Shown: piece by piece, positions 1 through 4,843 of the stretch | Numbering within the stretch: the first letter of the stretch is position 1 | How the letters are laid out: every line of letters begins with the position of its first letter | From: Verrucomicrobiales bacterium | GTDB lineage: Bacteria > Verrucomicrobiota > Verrucomicrobiia > Limisphaerales > UBA11320 | Assembly (NCBI GenBank): GCA_003452185.1 | Contig: DMJJ01000330.1 | Span: forward strand, 1 to 6,985 | DNA: 6,985 nt | Reading direction: 5' to 3' | Position numbers and translations under genes: made by a program | The notes under the pieces: model-generated | Told to the model about the DNA's origin: nothing | Seen by the model: only the letters and a program-made list of their open reading frames with translations | Databases searched by the model: none

Positions 1-102
1 GGGGCGGGAGGGGGGTTCGGCCGTTGAGCCTTTCGAGACGGCCAGGGTCGTGATCAGCACCGATCCGGAGCCGGCCAGAAAATCACGTCGGGTCATGGAC
101 AT
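1..102 (-). CDS. Partial Tat-exported protein, N-terminal signal only
   Basis: The first 34 codons of a gene are visible before it runs off the window edge. Translation from the ATG at 102 gives MSMTRRDFLAGSGSVLITTL and continues to SKGSTAEPPSRP without a stop. This is a textbook twin-arginine signal: the TRRDFL motif at residues 4-9, a moderately hydrophobic stretch at about 8-21, and a possible signal peptidase site after STA (residue 28). The mature protein would be folded in the cytoplasm and exported to the periplasm or cell surface, often with a cofactor. The ATG at 96 is an equally possible start, and neither has a clear ribosome binding site. The mature domain is outside the window, so its function cannot be stated. 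Confidence 0.8.
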   Translation of the reverse strand, partial: MSMTRRDFLAGSGSVLITTLAVSKGSTAEPPSRP

Positions 103-221
103 AAGATCTGTCAAAGTGGGTGAACGGGTCGTGTCGGTCGAAGCCTCCCCTGCAGGCCCACACCCTTCAAGCCTGTACTTCCGTCCGGAGTCTCCCCGGG
201 CGACGCCGATCCGGAACAGCC

Positions 222-245
222 ACCCCTCTCCGGTCGGAGGGGGGC
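222..245 (-). terminator. Possible hairpin terminator after the SLBB gene
   Basis: Just after the TAG stop at 249-251, the minus-strand transcript reads CCCCCCUCC-GACC-GGAGAGGGG. This is a very GC-rich stem of about nine pairs with one C-A mismatch and a four-base loop. No U-tract follows, so it could be a weak or Rho-assisted terminator, or simply a stable 3' end structure. The rest of the 103-248 gap shows no convincing promoter. A TTGACA lies only 7 bases from the downstream ATG and is too close to be its -35 element. Confidence 0.35.
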
Positions 246-248
246 CTG

Positions 249-638
249 CTAACGAAGCTCGACGATGTCCCCCGGGAAGACCTCCCGGTCATCGCCCCCA
301 CGCAGGAGCCGACGGACGTCCACAAACACGGGCTGACCATTCCGGGTGACCACGATTGAACGGGGGTCCTGAGCCCCCAGGAACTCGGCGGCCACGATCG
401 CCTGGCTGAGCGTCATCTGAGGCTGCCACCGCACGAGGGCGTTCCGGACGTTTCCACGGAACAGGATCGAGGCCCGGATCTGCTCCGGGGTGGGAGCCGG
501 GTGCTGCTGCTGGATCTGACCGGCCTGAAACGCGATGGCAGCCTCGCGGCGGGCATGCGAGCGGCTGACGCAGCCCTCTCCTGCCACCAGGATCACTGAA
601 GCCAGGAGCGCCGCAACGAACCGAAGGGGAAGAGTCAT
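249..638 (-). CDS. Small exported SLBB-domain protein
   Basis: This is a 129-residue protein. Residues 1-20 form a hydrophobic signal segment (RFVAALLASVILVAG) followed by Cys23. The sequence before the cysteine (AGEGC) is a poor lipobox, so lipoprotein status is uncertain. From about residue 57 to the end it resembles one SLBB (soluble ligand-binding beta-grasp) unit: FRGNVRNAL, then TLSQAIVAAEF, RNGQPVFVDVRRLL, and a closing PGDIVEL. SLBB units normally sit in outer-membrane polysaccharide export proteins of the Wza family. Here the Poly_export domain is absent and only one SLBB remains, so it is not a complete exporter. I chose the ATG at 638. An in-frame ATG at 755 would overlap mogA by over 80 bases and would hide the signal peptide inside the protein. 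It starts 34 bases after the mogA stop with no obvious ribosome binding site. No polysaccharide genes are adjacent, so its partner is unknown. Confidence 0.75.
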   Translation of the reverse strand: MTLPLRFVAALLASVILVAGEGCVSRSHARREAAIAFQAGQIQQQHPAPTPEQIRASILFRGNVRNALVRWQPQMTLSQAIVAAEFLGAQDPRSIVVTRNGQPVFVDVRRLLRGGDDREVFPGDIVELR

Positions 639-672
639 GTGGGGTGAAACGGCGGGGCGGCGCCCGGCGGCC

Positions 673-1155
673 TCAGCAGCTGGTGGGGACCTCCTGGAGC
701 ACCTCGACGCAGTGGGGGATGGCCCCGACGACAAACCCCAGGCACTCGACCGCACCCCGGGGCTTTCCCGGGAGGCAGATCACCAGGGCGCGATCGACCA
801 CCGCGGCCAGGCTTCGTGAGAGGATGGCATTCGGGGTGATCTTCATCGACTCGGCCCGCATCACCTCGCCGAAGCCGGGCAGCTCGCGGATGGCGATCGC
901 CCGGACGGCCTCCGGCGTCACATCACGCAACGCCACTCCCGTCCCCCCGGTGGTCAGGACCAGGGAGCAGCCCTTGTTGATCGCCTCCCGGATCGCCCTC
1001 TGGATGTCCCGCTGCTCGTCCGGAACGAGGGCTTCGGAGCCGACCTTCCACCCGTAGCCTTCGGCCGCCTGCCGGAGGGCGGGGCCCCCGAGGTCGTCGT
1101 AGAGGCCACGCGACGCCCGGTCGGAGATGGTGATGATGCCAACGTCGATCTGCAT
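673..1155 (-). CDS. mogA: Molybdopterin adenylyltransferase, MogA/MoaB family
   Basis: This 160-residue protein is of the size and layout of single-domain MogA/MoaB enzymes. These adenylylate molybdopterin with ATP in the cytoplasm, preparing it for molybdate insertion in molybdenum cofactor synthesis. Visible family motifs in order are the N-terminal ITISDRAS with GLYDDLGGP (8-25), the MPT-binding loop TTGGTG (68-73), the DVTPE signature (78-82), LPGFGEVMR (92-100), and LPGKP (128-132) followed by PHC near the C terminus. MoaB is a close paralogue with the same fold. The TISDR...DLGGP start and the PHC ending make MogA the better label, but the two cannot be separated with certainty. It lies 63 bases after the mrp stop, across two small hairpins, and no other cofactor gene is in view. 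The ATG has no Shine-Dalgarno sequence. Confidence 0.88.
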   Translation of the reverse strand: MQIDVGIITISDRASRGLYDDLGGPALRQAAEGYGWKVGSEALVPDEQRDIQRAIREAINKGCSLVLTTGGTGVALRDVTPEAVRAIAIRELPGFGEVMRAESMKITPNAILSRSLAAVVDRALVICLPGKPRGAVECLGFVVGAIPHCVEVLQEVPTSC

Positions 1156-1182
1156 GGGTCTGGATTATTGGCAACCGGCGGG

Positions 1183-1214
1183 AAAACGGAAGCGTTTCCG
1201 TCCCCGGCCCGGGG
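1183..1214 (-). terminator. Tandem hairpins with short U-run after mrp
   Basis: Downstream of the mrp stop, the transcript carries two small hairpins in a row. The first is CCCCG-GGC-CGGGG (1202-1214). The second is ACGGAA-ACGC-TTCCGT (1186-1201), followed directly by a run of three to four U. The stems are short (five and six pairs) and the U-run is interrupted by C. It may be a weak terminator, a partial attenuator or an RNA-processing site separating mrp from mogA. Confidence 0.4.
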
Positions 1215-1218
1215 TGGA

Positions 1219-2289
1219 TCAGGGAACCCGCGAGCGGACCGCCTCGGCGATCTGCAGGAAGGCCTTCGCAGGCGGAAGCTTCGGATCGGAGACCGTCACC
1301 GGCACCCCGCGGTCCCCGCCCACCCGGATCTCGGTGTAGAGGGGAACCTCGCCGAGGAACGGCAGCCCCAGTCGAACGGCCTCCTGGCGACCGCCGCCAT
1401 TCCCGAAGATTTCAACCCGCTCGCCCCCGGGGGTCACAAAGAAGCTCATGTTCTCCACGATTCCAAGGATCGGGACGTTCACCTTCTCGAACATCGCGAT
1501 CCCTTTTCGCACCACCCCGAGGGAGGCCTCCTGGGGGGTCGTGATGATCACCCCGCCGTCCAGGGGCACGGTCTGGCAGAGGGTCAGCTGGGCGTCGCCG
1601 GTGCCGGGCGGGAGATCGACCAGCAGGTAGTCGAGATCCCCCCACTCGACGGCAAAGATGAACTGCTGGATCGTCTTTACGATCATCGGTCCCCGCCAGA
1701 TCACCGGGGAATCCCCGTCGAGCAGGAACCCCATGCTCATGAGCTTCACCCCATGCCCCACCGGCGGCACGAGCTTTTCCTCCTCGCTGACCGTGGGCCG
1801 CTCCCGCACCCCCATCATGAGCGGGATGCTCGGTCCGTAGATGTCGCAGTCGAGGAGCCCCACCCGGGCCCCGAGCGCGCTGAGCGCGCAGGCGAGATTG
1901 ACCGAGCAGGTCGACTTCCCAACCCCGCCCTTGCCGCTCGCGACGGCGATGATGCGGCGGATCCCCGGCACGCGGCTCTGGTTGGCCCAGGGGCTGGCCC
2001 CGGCTGCACCGGGCGCGGTGGCAGGCGGAGCGCCGCCGGCAGGCGGGGCGGGCATCTTCACCTCCACGTGCACAAGGCTCACCCCGGGCAGGGCTTTGAT
2101 CGCGGCCCCGCATTGCTCCTTGAGCTGGCGGGAGATCTCCGGGTTGTGGGTGGTGAGGTTGAGCAGGAGGCTCACGGCGCCGTTGCTGGCGGAAACCTCC
2201 TTCACAAGACCAAACGAAACGATGTCGCGGGAGTAGCCCGGGTACTTGACCCCTTTCAGGGCGTCGAGGACGGATTGCTGGCTGAGCAT
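1219..2289 (-). CDS. mrp: Mrp/ApbC/NBP35-family P-loop ATPase lacking the CxxC motif
   Basis: This 356-residue protein matches the usual Mrp/ApbC length. The family consists of cytoplasmic ATPases that carry and transfer Fe-S clusters. Residues 1-78 form a MIP18/DUF59-like domain. A Pro/Ala/Gly-rich linker follows at about 79-105, then the ATPase domain with the deviant Walker A SGKGGVGKST (118-127), the LDCDIYGPS switch (145-153), VDLPPGTGD (224-232) and TTPQEASLGVVRKG (250-263). The expected cluster-binding segment after ENMS usually reads CPHCG or similar. Here it reads FVTPGGERVEIFG (284-296), and I checked the codons: Thr286-Pro-Gly-Gly, no cysteine. ATP binding should be intact, but cluster binding by the normal dimer-bridging CxxC cannot occur. 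It follows iscS by 50 bases, which supports a role in Fe-S trafficking. No clear Shine-Dalgarno sequence precedes the ATG. Confidence 0.93.
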   Translation of the reverse strand: MLSQQSVLDALKGVKYPGYSRDIVSFGLVKEVSASNGAVSLLLNLTTHNPEISRQLKEQCGAAIKALPGVSLVHVEVKMPAPPAGGAPPATAPGAAGASPWANQSRVPGIRRIIAVASGKGGVGKSTCSVNLACALSALGARVGLLDCDIYGPSIPLMMGVRERPTVSEEEKLVPPVGHGVKLMSMGFLLDGDSPVIWRGPMIVKTIQQFIFAVEWGDLDYLLVDLPPGTGDAQLTLCQTVPLDGGVIITTPQEASLGVVRKGIAMFEKVNVPILGIVENMSFFVTPGGERVEIFGNGGGRQEAVRLGLPFLGEVPLYTEIRVGGDRGVPVTVSDPKLPPAKAFLQIAEAVRSRVP

Positions 2290-2340
2290 GTGTGGACTGA
2301 GATGTACCGGATTGAGCCGGGCAAGGGCGAGGCTTCTCTT

Positions 2341-3606
2341 TCAGTGGGCCGGCTTGCCGGAAACCGAGGCGGCGTGGTCGGAAAACGATTTGCCCCGGCC
2401 GGTCGGCCGAACAACCGAGTCGATGACCCCGCTCTCAAATTCCTCCCACATCGGCGACATCGCCCGGAGCTTCGTGACAATCCGGGAGAAGGTCTCGATC
2501 ACGTAGTCGATCTCCTCCTCGGTGTTGTCCTTCCCGAGCGTCATGATGATGTTCCCCTGCGCCAGCGCGTGGTCGAGGCCGATGGCAGCCAGGACATGCG
2601 AGATCTTCAGCGATTTGCTGACACAGCTCGATCCGCTCGCAACCGCGATCCCCGAGATGTCGAGGCTCAGCAGCTGCCCCTCACCCTCGATAAACTCGGT
2701 GCTCAGGTTGAGATTCGTGGGAACGCGCTCCGGCCCCGGCTCCGGGCCGTTGAGCTTCAGGTACTGGATGCGGGCCTTGAGCCCCTCCCAGAGCCGCTTC
2801 TGCAACGCCGCGACATGGGAGGCCCGGGAGGGCATCTCCCTCAGGGCGATCTCCGAGGCGAGCCCCCCGCCCACGATGGCGGGCACGTTTTCGGTCCCCG
2901 CACGGCGTCCCCCCTCCTGCACCCCGCCGTGGATGATGCTGACGATCCTGGCCTTCCGGTTGCGATAGAGGACACCGACCCCCTTCGGGCCGTAGTAGCG
3001 ATGCGGGGAAAAGGAGACGAGGTTGGCCCCCATCGCCTGGACATCCACGGGCAGCCACCCGGCGCTCGCCTCGCAATCGACATAAAACGGCACCCCCTTC
3101 TCGGCCGTCACACGGCCGATTTCCTGCACCGGCTGGATGGTCCCGATGTCATGGTTCACGTGGTGCACCGCGACCAGCACGGTCTTGTCGGTGATCGCCC
3201 CGGCCACGTGCTCGGGCTTGACGCGCCCCTGGGAGTCAACAGGAACCCGCGTGGTGGTCCACCCCTGCTTTTCGAGGAACTCCACCGAGTTCATCACCGA
3301 GGGATGCTCGGTGGCCGAAACCACCAGATGCTTCCCCCGCCGCTCGTTGGCGTAGGCCACCCCCTTGATCGCAAGGTTGGCCGACTCCGTCCCGTCGGAG
3401 GTGAAAAAAATCTCCTCGTCGCTCTCGGCGTTGATTAGGGCGGCGATCCGGACCCGAGCCTTCTTCAAGGCGTCCCGCACCCGGAGCCCATGCTGATGGA
3501 GGGAGCTCGGGTTGCCAAAGGCCTCCATGAAAAAGGGCCTCATCTCTTCAAAGACCTCGGGCAGCAGCGGGGTGGCGGACTGGTGATCCAGGAAAACGTG
3601 GCGCAT
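2341..3606 (-). CDS. iscS: NifS/IscS-fold protein lacking the PLP Schiff-base lysine
   Basis: This is a 421-residue fold-type I aminotransferase class V protein of the IscS branch. Clear family blocks are LDHQSATPLLPEV (6-18), FGNPSSLHQHG (30-40), FTSDGTESANLAIKG (68-82), ATEHPSV (98-104), SFSPHRYYGPKGVGVLY (198-214), GGRRAGTENVP (232-242) and the long-loop SGSSCVS with Cys328. The ending LRAMSPMWEEFESG resembles the IscU-binding C terminus of proteobacterial IscS, with about 20 extra residues beyond it. The chemistry is atypical. The PLP lysine (K206 in E. coli IscS) is Arg203, coded CGC. The Asn of the NNE motif is His152, the PLP-contacting Gln is Ala180, and the Arg of RFSLGR is Ile354. 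The stacking His (101), phosphate-site His202 and Cys328 remain. It probably pairs with the upstream IscU, but ordinary PLP desulfurase activity is doubtful. A terminator separates it from iscU, so the name reflects fold and context rather than proven function. Confidence 0.92.
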   Translation of the reverse strand: MRHVFLDHQSATPLLPEVFEEMRPFFMEAFGNPSSLHQHGLRVRDALKKARVRIAALINAESDEEIFFTSDGTESANLAIKGVAYANERRGKHLVVSATEHPSVMNSVEFLEKQGWTTTRVPVDSQGRVKPEHVAGAITDKTVLVAVHHVNHDIGTIQPVQEIGRVTAEKGVPFYVDCEASAGWLPVDVQAMGANLVSFSPHRYYGPKGVGVLYRNRKARIVSIIHGGVQEGGRRAGTENVPAIVGGGLASEIALREMPSRASHVAALQKRLWEGLKARIQYLKLNGPEPGPERVPTNLNLSTEFIEGEGQLLSLDISGIAVASGSSCVSKSLKISHVLAAIGLDHALAQGNIIMTLGKDNTEEEIDYVIETFSRIVTKLRAMSPMWEEFESGVIDSVVRPTGRGKSFSDHAASVSGKPAH

Positions 3607-3650
3607 AGTGAATCGTGGGGCAGATGATGCAGGGGAGGCGTGAAAAGATC

Positions 3651-3692
3651 AAAAATCAAAGGGCCGGGCCCCCGCCGGACGGCGGAGGCCCT
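3651..3692 (-). terminator. Rho-independent terminator or attenuator between iscU and iscS
   Basis: On the minus strand the transcript forms an 11-pair GC-rich stem. GGGCC (3691-3687), a G-U wobble, and CCGCC (3685-3681) pair with GGCGG and GGCCC across the loop GUCC (3680-3677). The stem is followed by GGCCCUUUGAUUUUUGAUCUUUU. The wobble pair exists only in the minus-strand RNA, which fits its orientation. An alternative outer pairing AGGGCC/GGCCCU brings the U-rich tail directly against the stem. It sits 50 bases after the iscU stop and 45 bases before the iscS start. A weak promoter-like pair beyond it (TTGATC at 3652-3647, 17-base spacer, CATCAT at 3629-3624) could restart transcription, but I place little weight on it. 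Confidence 0.75.
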
Positions 3693-3741
3693 GTGACAAA
3701 GGAGCGGTCGAGAACGGGGGCCGGAGGTCGCACCCCGGACA

Positions 3742-4158
3742 TCAAACCGCCGCGGGCGCCTTGGCGGCCACCTCCGGATGCTTCTTCACGTAGTCCTCAA
3801 GAGCCGCCTTCAGCGCCTCCTCGGCGAGCACGGAACAATGGATCTTCACCGGCGGGAGTCCGCCGAGGGCGTCCACCACCTCCTGGTTCGAAAAGCTCAT
3901 CGCCTCCTCGATCGTACGCCCCTTGATGAGCTCGGTCGCCATGCTGCTGCTCGCGATCGCGGACCCACACCCGAAGGTCTTGAACCGGGCATCCTCGATC
4001 CGCCCGTTCTTGATCTTCAGGCTGATCTTCATGATGTCGCCGCACGCCGCGGCCCCAACCTCGCCAATCCCGTCGGCATCCTTGATGTCCCCCATGTTCC
4101 GCGGGTTCTGGAAATGGTCCATCACGGTCTGGTTGTACAACGTGTAGGTCTCGCTCAT
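3742..4158 (-). CDS. iscU: IscU-type Fe-S cluster assembly scaffold
   Basis: This 138-residue protein has the IscU fold and slightly exceeds the usual 125-130 residues through an Ala/Pro-rich C-terminal tail (KHPEVAAKAPAAV). IscU is the cytoplasmic scaffold on which [2Fe-2S] and [4Fe-4S] clusters are built, with sulfur from IscS. All cluster ligands are present: Cys39 and Asp41 in GAAACGDIM, Cys64 in TFGCGSAIASSS, and His107-Cys108 in KIHCSVLAEEA. The LPPVK motif (101-105), which the HscA chaperone recognises in other bacteria, is intact. Ala37 replaces the common Pro of GAPACGD. HMDHF-type N-terminal helix features (VMDHFQNPRNMG, 12-23) are also normal. It follows the iscR-like gene by 51 bases and precedes iscS beyond a terminator, so the order is R-U-S rather than the common R-S-U. 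No hscA, hscB or fdx is in the window. Confidence 0.95.
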   Translation of the reverse strand: MSETYTLYNQTVMDHFQNPRNMGDIKDADGIGEVGAAACGDIMKISLKIKNGRIEDARFKTFGCGSAIASSSMATELIKGRTIEEAMSFSNQEVVDALGGLPPVKIHCSVLAEEALKAALEDYVKKHPEVAAKAPAAV

Positions 4159-4209
4159 AACTCGTAGTTCTCTGTCTGCTGGTTCAATCCAATCCTGGTC
4201 CCAAAAAGC

Positions 4210-4680
4210 CTACTCCACCACCGGCGACAGCTTGCCCACCGCCGCCCCCCCGCGCCGATGCCCCTGCCCCGGCGCGGCATGGCGCTTCAGGAGGTCAGCC
4301 ACCGTCGTCCGTCCAAAAACCTCCTTCACCTGATCCTGCGCCTGCTCAAACACGCCGCAGAGGGCACACCCCTCCTGCCGCTCACAGGTGACCGTCGGAG
4401 CTAGGCAACGCTGAAGCGCCATCGGCCCCTCGATCGCCTCGAAAATCTCAAGCAACGTGATCTGCTCCGGGGCTTTCGCAAGGGTCACCCCCCCGCCCGT
4501 CCCCCGAATCGACCTGACCAGCCCGGCACGCGACATCTGCTGAAAAATCTTCCCCAGAAAACTGGCCGGAATCGACTCCTCCTGGCTGATCTCCTCCAAA
4601 AGCACCGTCTCCCCAGGACCCCGACGGGCGAGACAAATCAGCCCCATCGCCCCGTATTCGACTGCGCGCGTTATTTGCAT
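4210..4680 (-). CDS. iscR: Rrf2-family Fe-S regulator, IscR-like
   Basis: This 156-residue protein is a typical Rrf2 winged-helix repressor. The helix-turn-helix occupies about residues 1-50 (MQITRAVEYGAMGLICLARR, then the EESIPASFLGKIFQQMSRAGLV recognition region). The wing is RGTGGGVTLAKAP (59-71), followed by the family-typical ITLLEIFEAIEG (74-85). Cysteines at 92, 99, 105 and 108 form a C-x6-C-x5-C-x2-C pattern. This resembles the E. coli IscR cluster site (three Cys plus His107), except that the first spacing is one longer and a cysteine stands where His107 would be. It should therefore sense Fe-S cluster status. As first gene before iscU and iscS, with an IscR-type operator just upstream, it very likely represses its own operon when holo. 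The C-terminal tail (about 133-156) is Gly/Arg-rich and probably disordered. Confidence 0.9.
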   Translation of the reverse strand: MQITRAVEYGAMGLICLARRGPGETVLLEEISQEESIPASFLGKIFQQMSRAGLVRSIRGTGGGVTLAKAPEQITLLEIFEAIEGPMALQRCLAPTVTCERQEGCALCGVFEQAQDQVKEVFGRTTVADLLKRHAAPGQGHRRGGAAVGKLSPVVE

Positions 4681-4703
4681 GCTCGGTAATCCCGGCTTCC
4701 ATC

Positions 4704-4728
4704 AAACCGGACTAATTCGGTCCGATTG
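4704..4728 (-). promoter_or_regulatory. IscR type 1-like operator
   Basis: The plus strand reads GACTAATTCGGTC at 4710-4722, which matches 12 of 13 positions of the IscR type 1 core (GACTRWWWYAGTC, consensus from memory). It is an imperfect palindrome with CGGAC/GTCCG arms. The outer ATASYY and RRSTAT flanks match only partly (about 6 of 12 positions). It lies 24 bases before the iscR start and overlaps the expected transcription start of the promoter below, the right place for repression. This matches how E. coli [2Fe-2S]-IscR controls its own gene. The regulator identity is inferred. Confidence 0.65.
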
Positions 4729-4734
4729 GTCCTC

Positions 4735-4763
4735 AACTTAGGAATCTTGAGGGGCGGGGTCAA
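4735..4763 (-). promoter_or_regulatory. Putative promoter of the iscR operon
   Basis: On the minus strand, TTGACC (4763-4758, five of six to the sigma-70 -35 consensus) is followed by a 17-base spacer and TAAGTT (4740-4735). That -10 matches only three of six bases, but they are the most conserved T, A and final T. The predicted start falls near 4728, inside the putative operator. No stronger promoter is seen in the 4681-4843 gap. Confidence 0.5.
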
Positions 4764-4799
4764 GAGGGAGGTTGATCTATTTTGAGGAATTTGCGCGAA

Positions 4800-4834
4800 C
4801 CGCTTCTCCCGGTGGGGGATGGGTCTGGAAGCGG
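4800..4834 (-). terminator. Weak hairpin after the SIS gene
   Basis: CCGCTTC and GAAGCGG form a perfect seven-base inverted repeat separated by 21 bases, 9 bases after the SIS-gene stop. No U-tract follows and the loop is large, so termination is uncertain. It is the only candidate 3' structure between folC-SIS and iscR. Confidence 0.25.
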
Positions 4835-4843
4835 ACGGTCGGG

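Noticed and set aside
104..118. TTGACA as a promoter -35 for the Tat gene
   Set aside because: It lies about 7 bases before the ATG, leaving no space for a -10 element upstream of the start codon.
50..359. Plus-strand open frames at 50-349 and 120-359
   Set aside because: They cross the Tat gene start, the intergenic hairpin and the SLBB 3' end, have low-complexity Pro/Arg-rich translations and no family resemblance.
639..755. Upstream extension of the SLBB gene to an ATG at 755
   Set aside because: It would overlap the mogA coding end by over 80 bases and place the signal peptide 40 residues inside the protein.
2290..2340. A separate promoter or terminator between iscS and mrp
   Set aside because: Only a short CCGG repeat is present. 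I see no stem with a U-tract and no paired -35/-10, so read-through from iscS is the simplest reading.
1168..3438. A 756-codon open frame on the plus strand
   Set aside because: It lies codon-for-codon opposite mrp and iscS, whose families are certain. In GC-rich genes that frame stays open because TTA, CTA and TCA codons are rare. Its translation is rich in His, Arg, Gly and Pro with no recognisable domain.
2341..3606. IscS as a decaying pseudogene
   Set aside because: The frame is full length with no stop or shift, all structural motifs and Cys328 are kept, and the substitutions are concentrated in the cofactor and substrate site rather than scattered.
3615..3926. Plus-strand open frame over the iscU-iscS gap
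   Set aside because: The translation is Pro/Arg/Ser-rich and spans the terminator hairpin and the iscU 3' end. It is a by-product of GC content.
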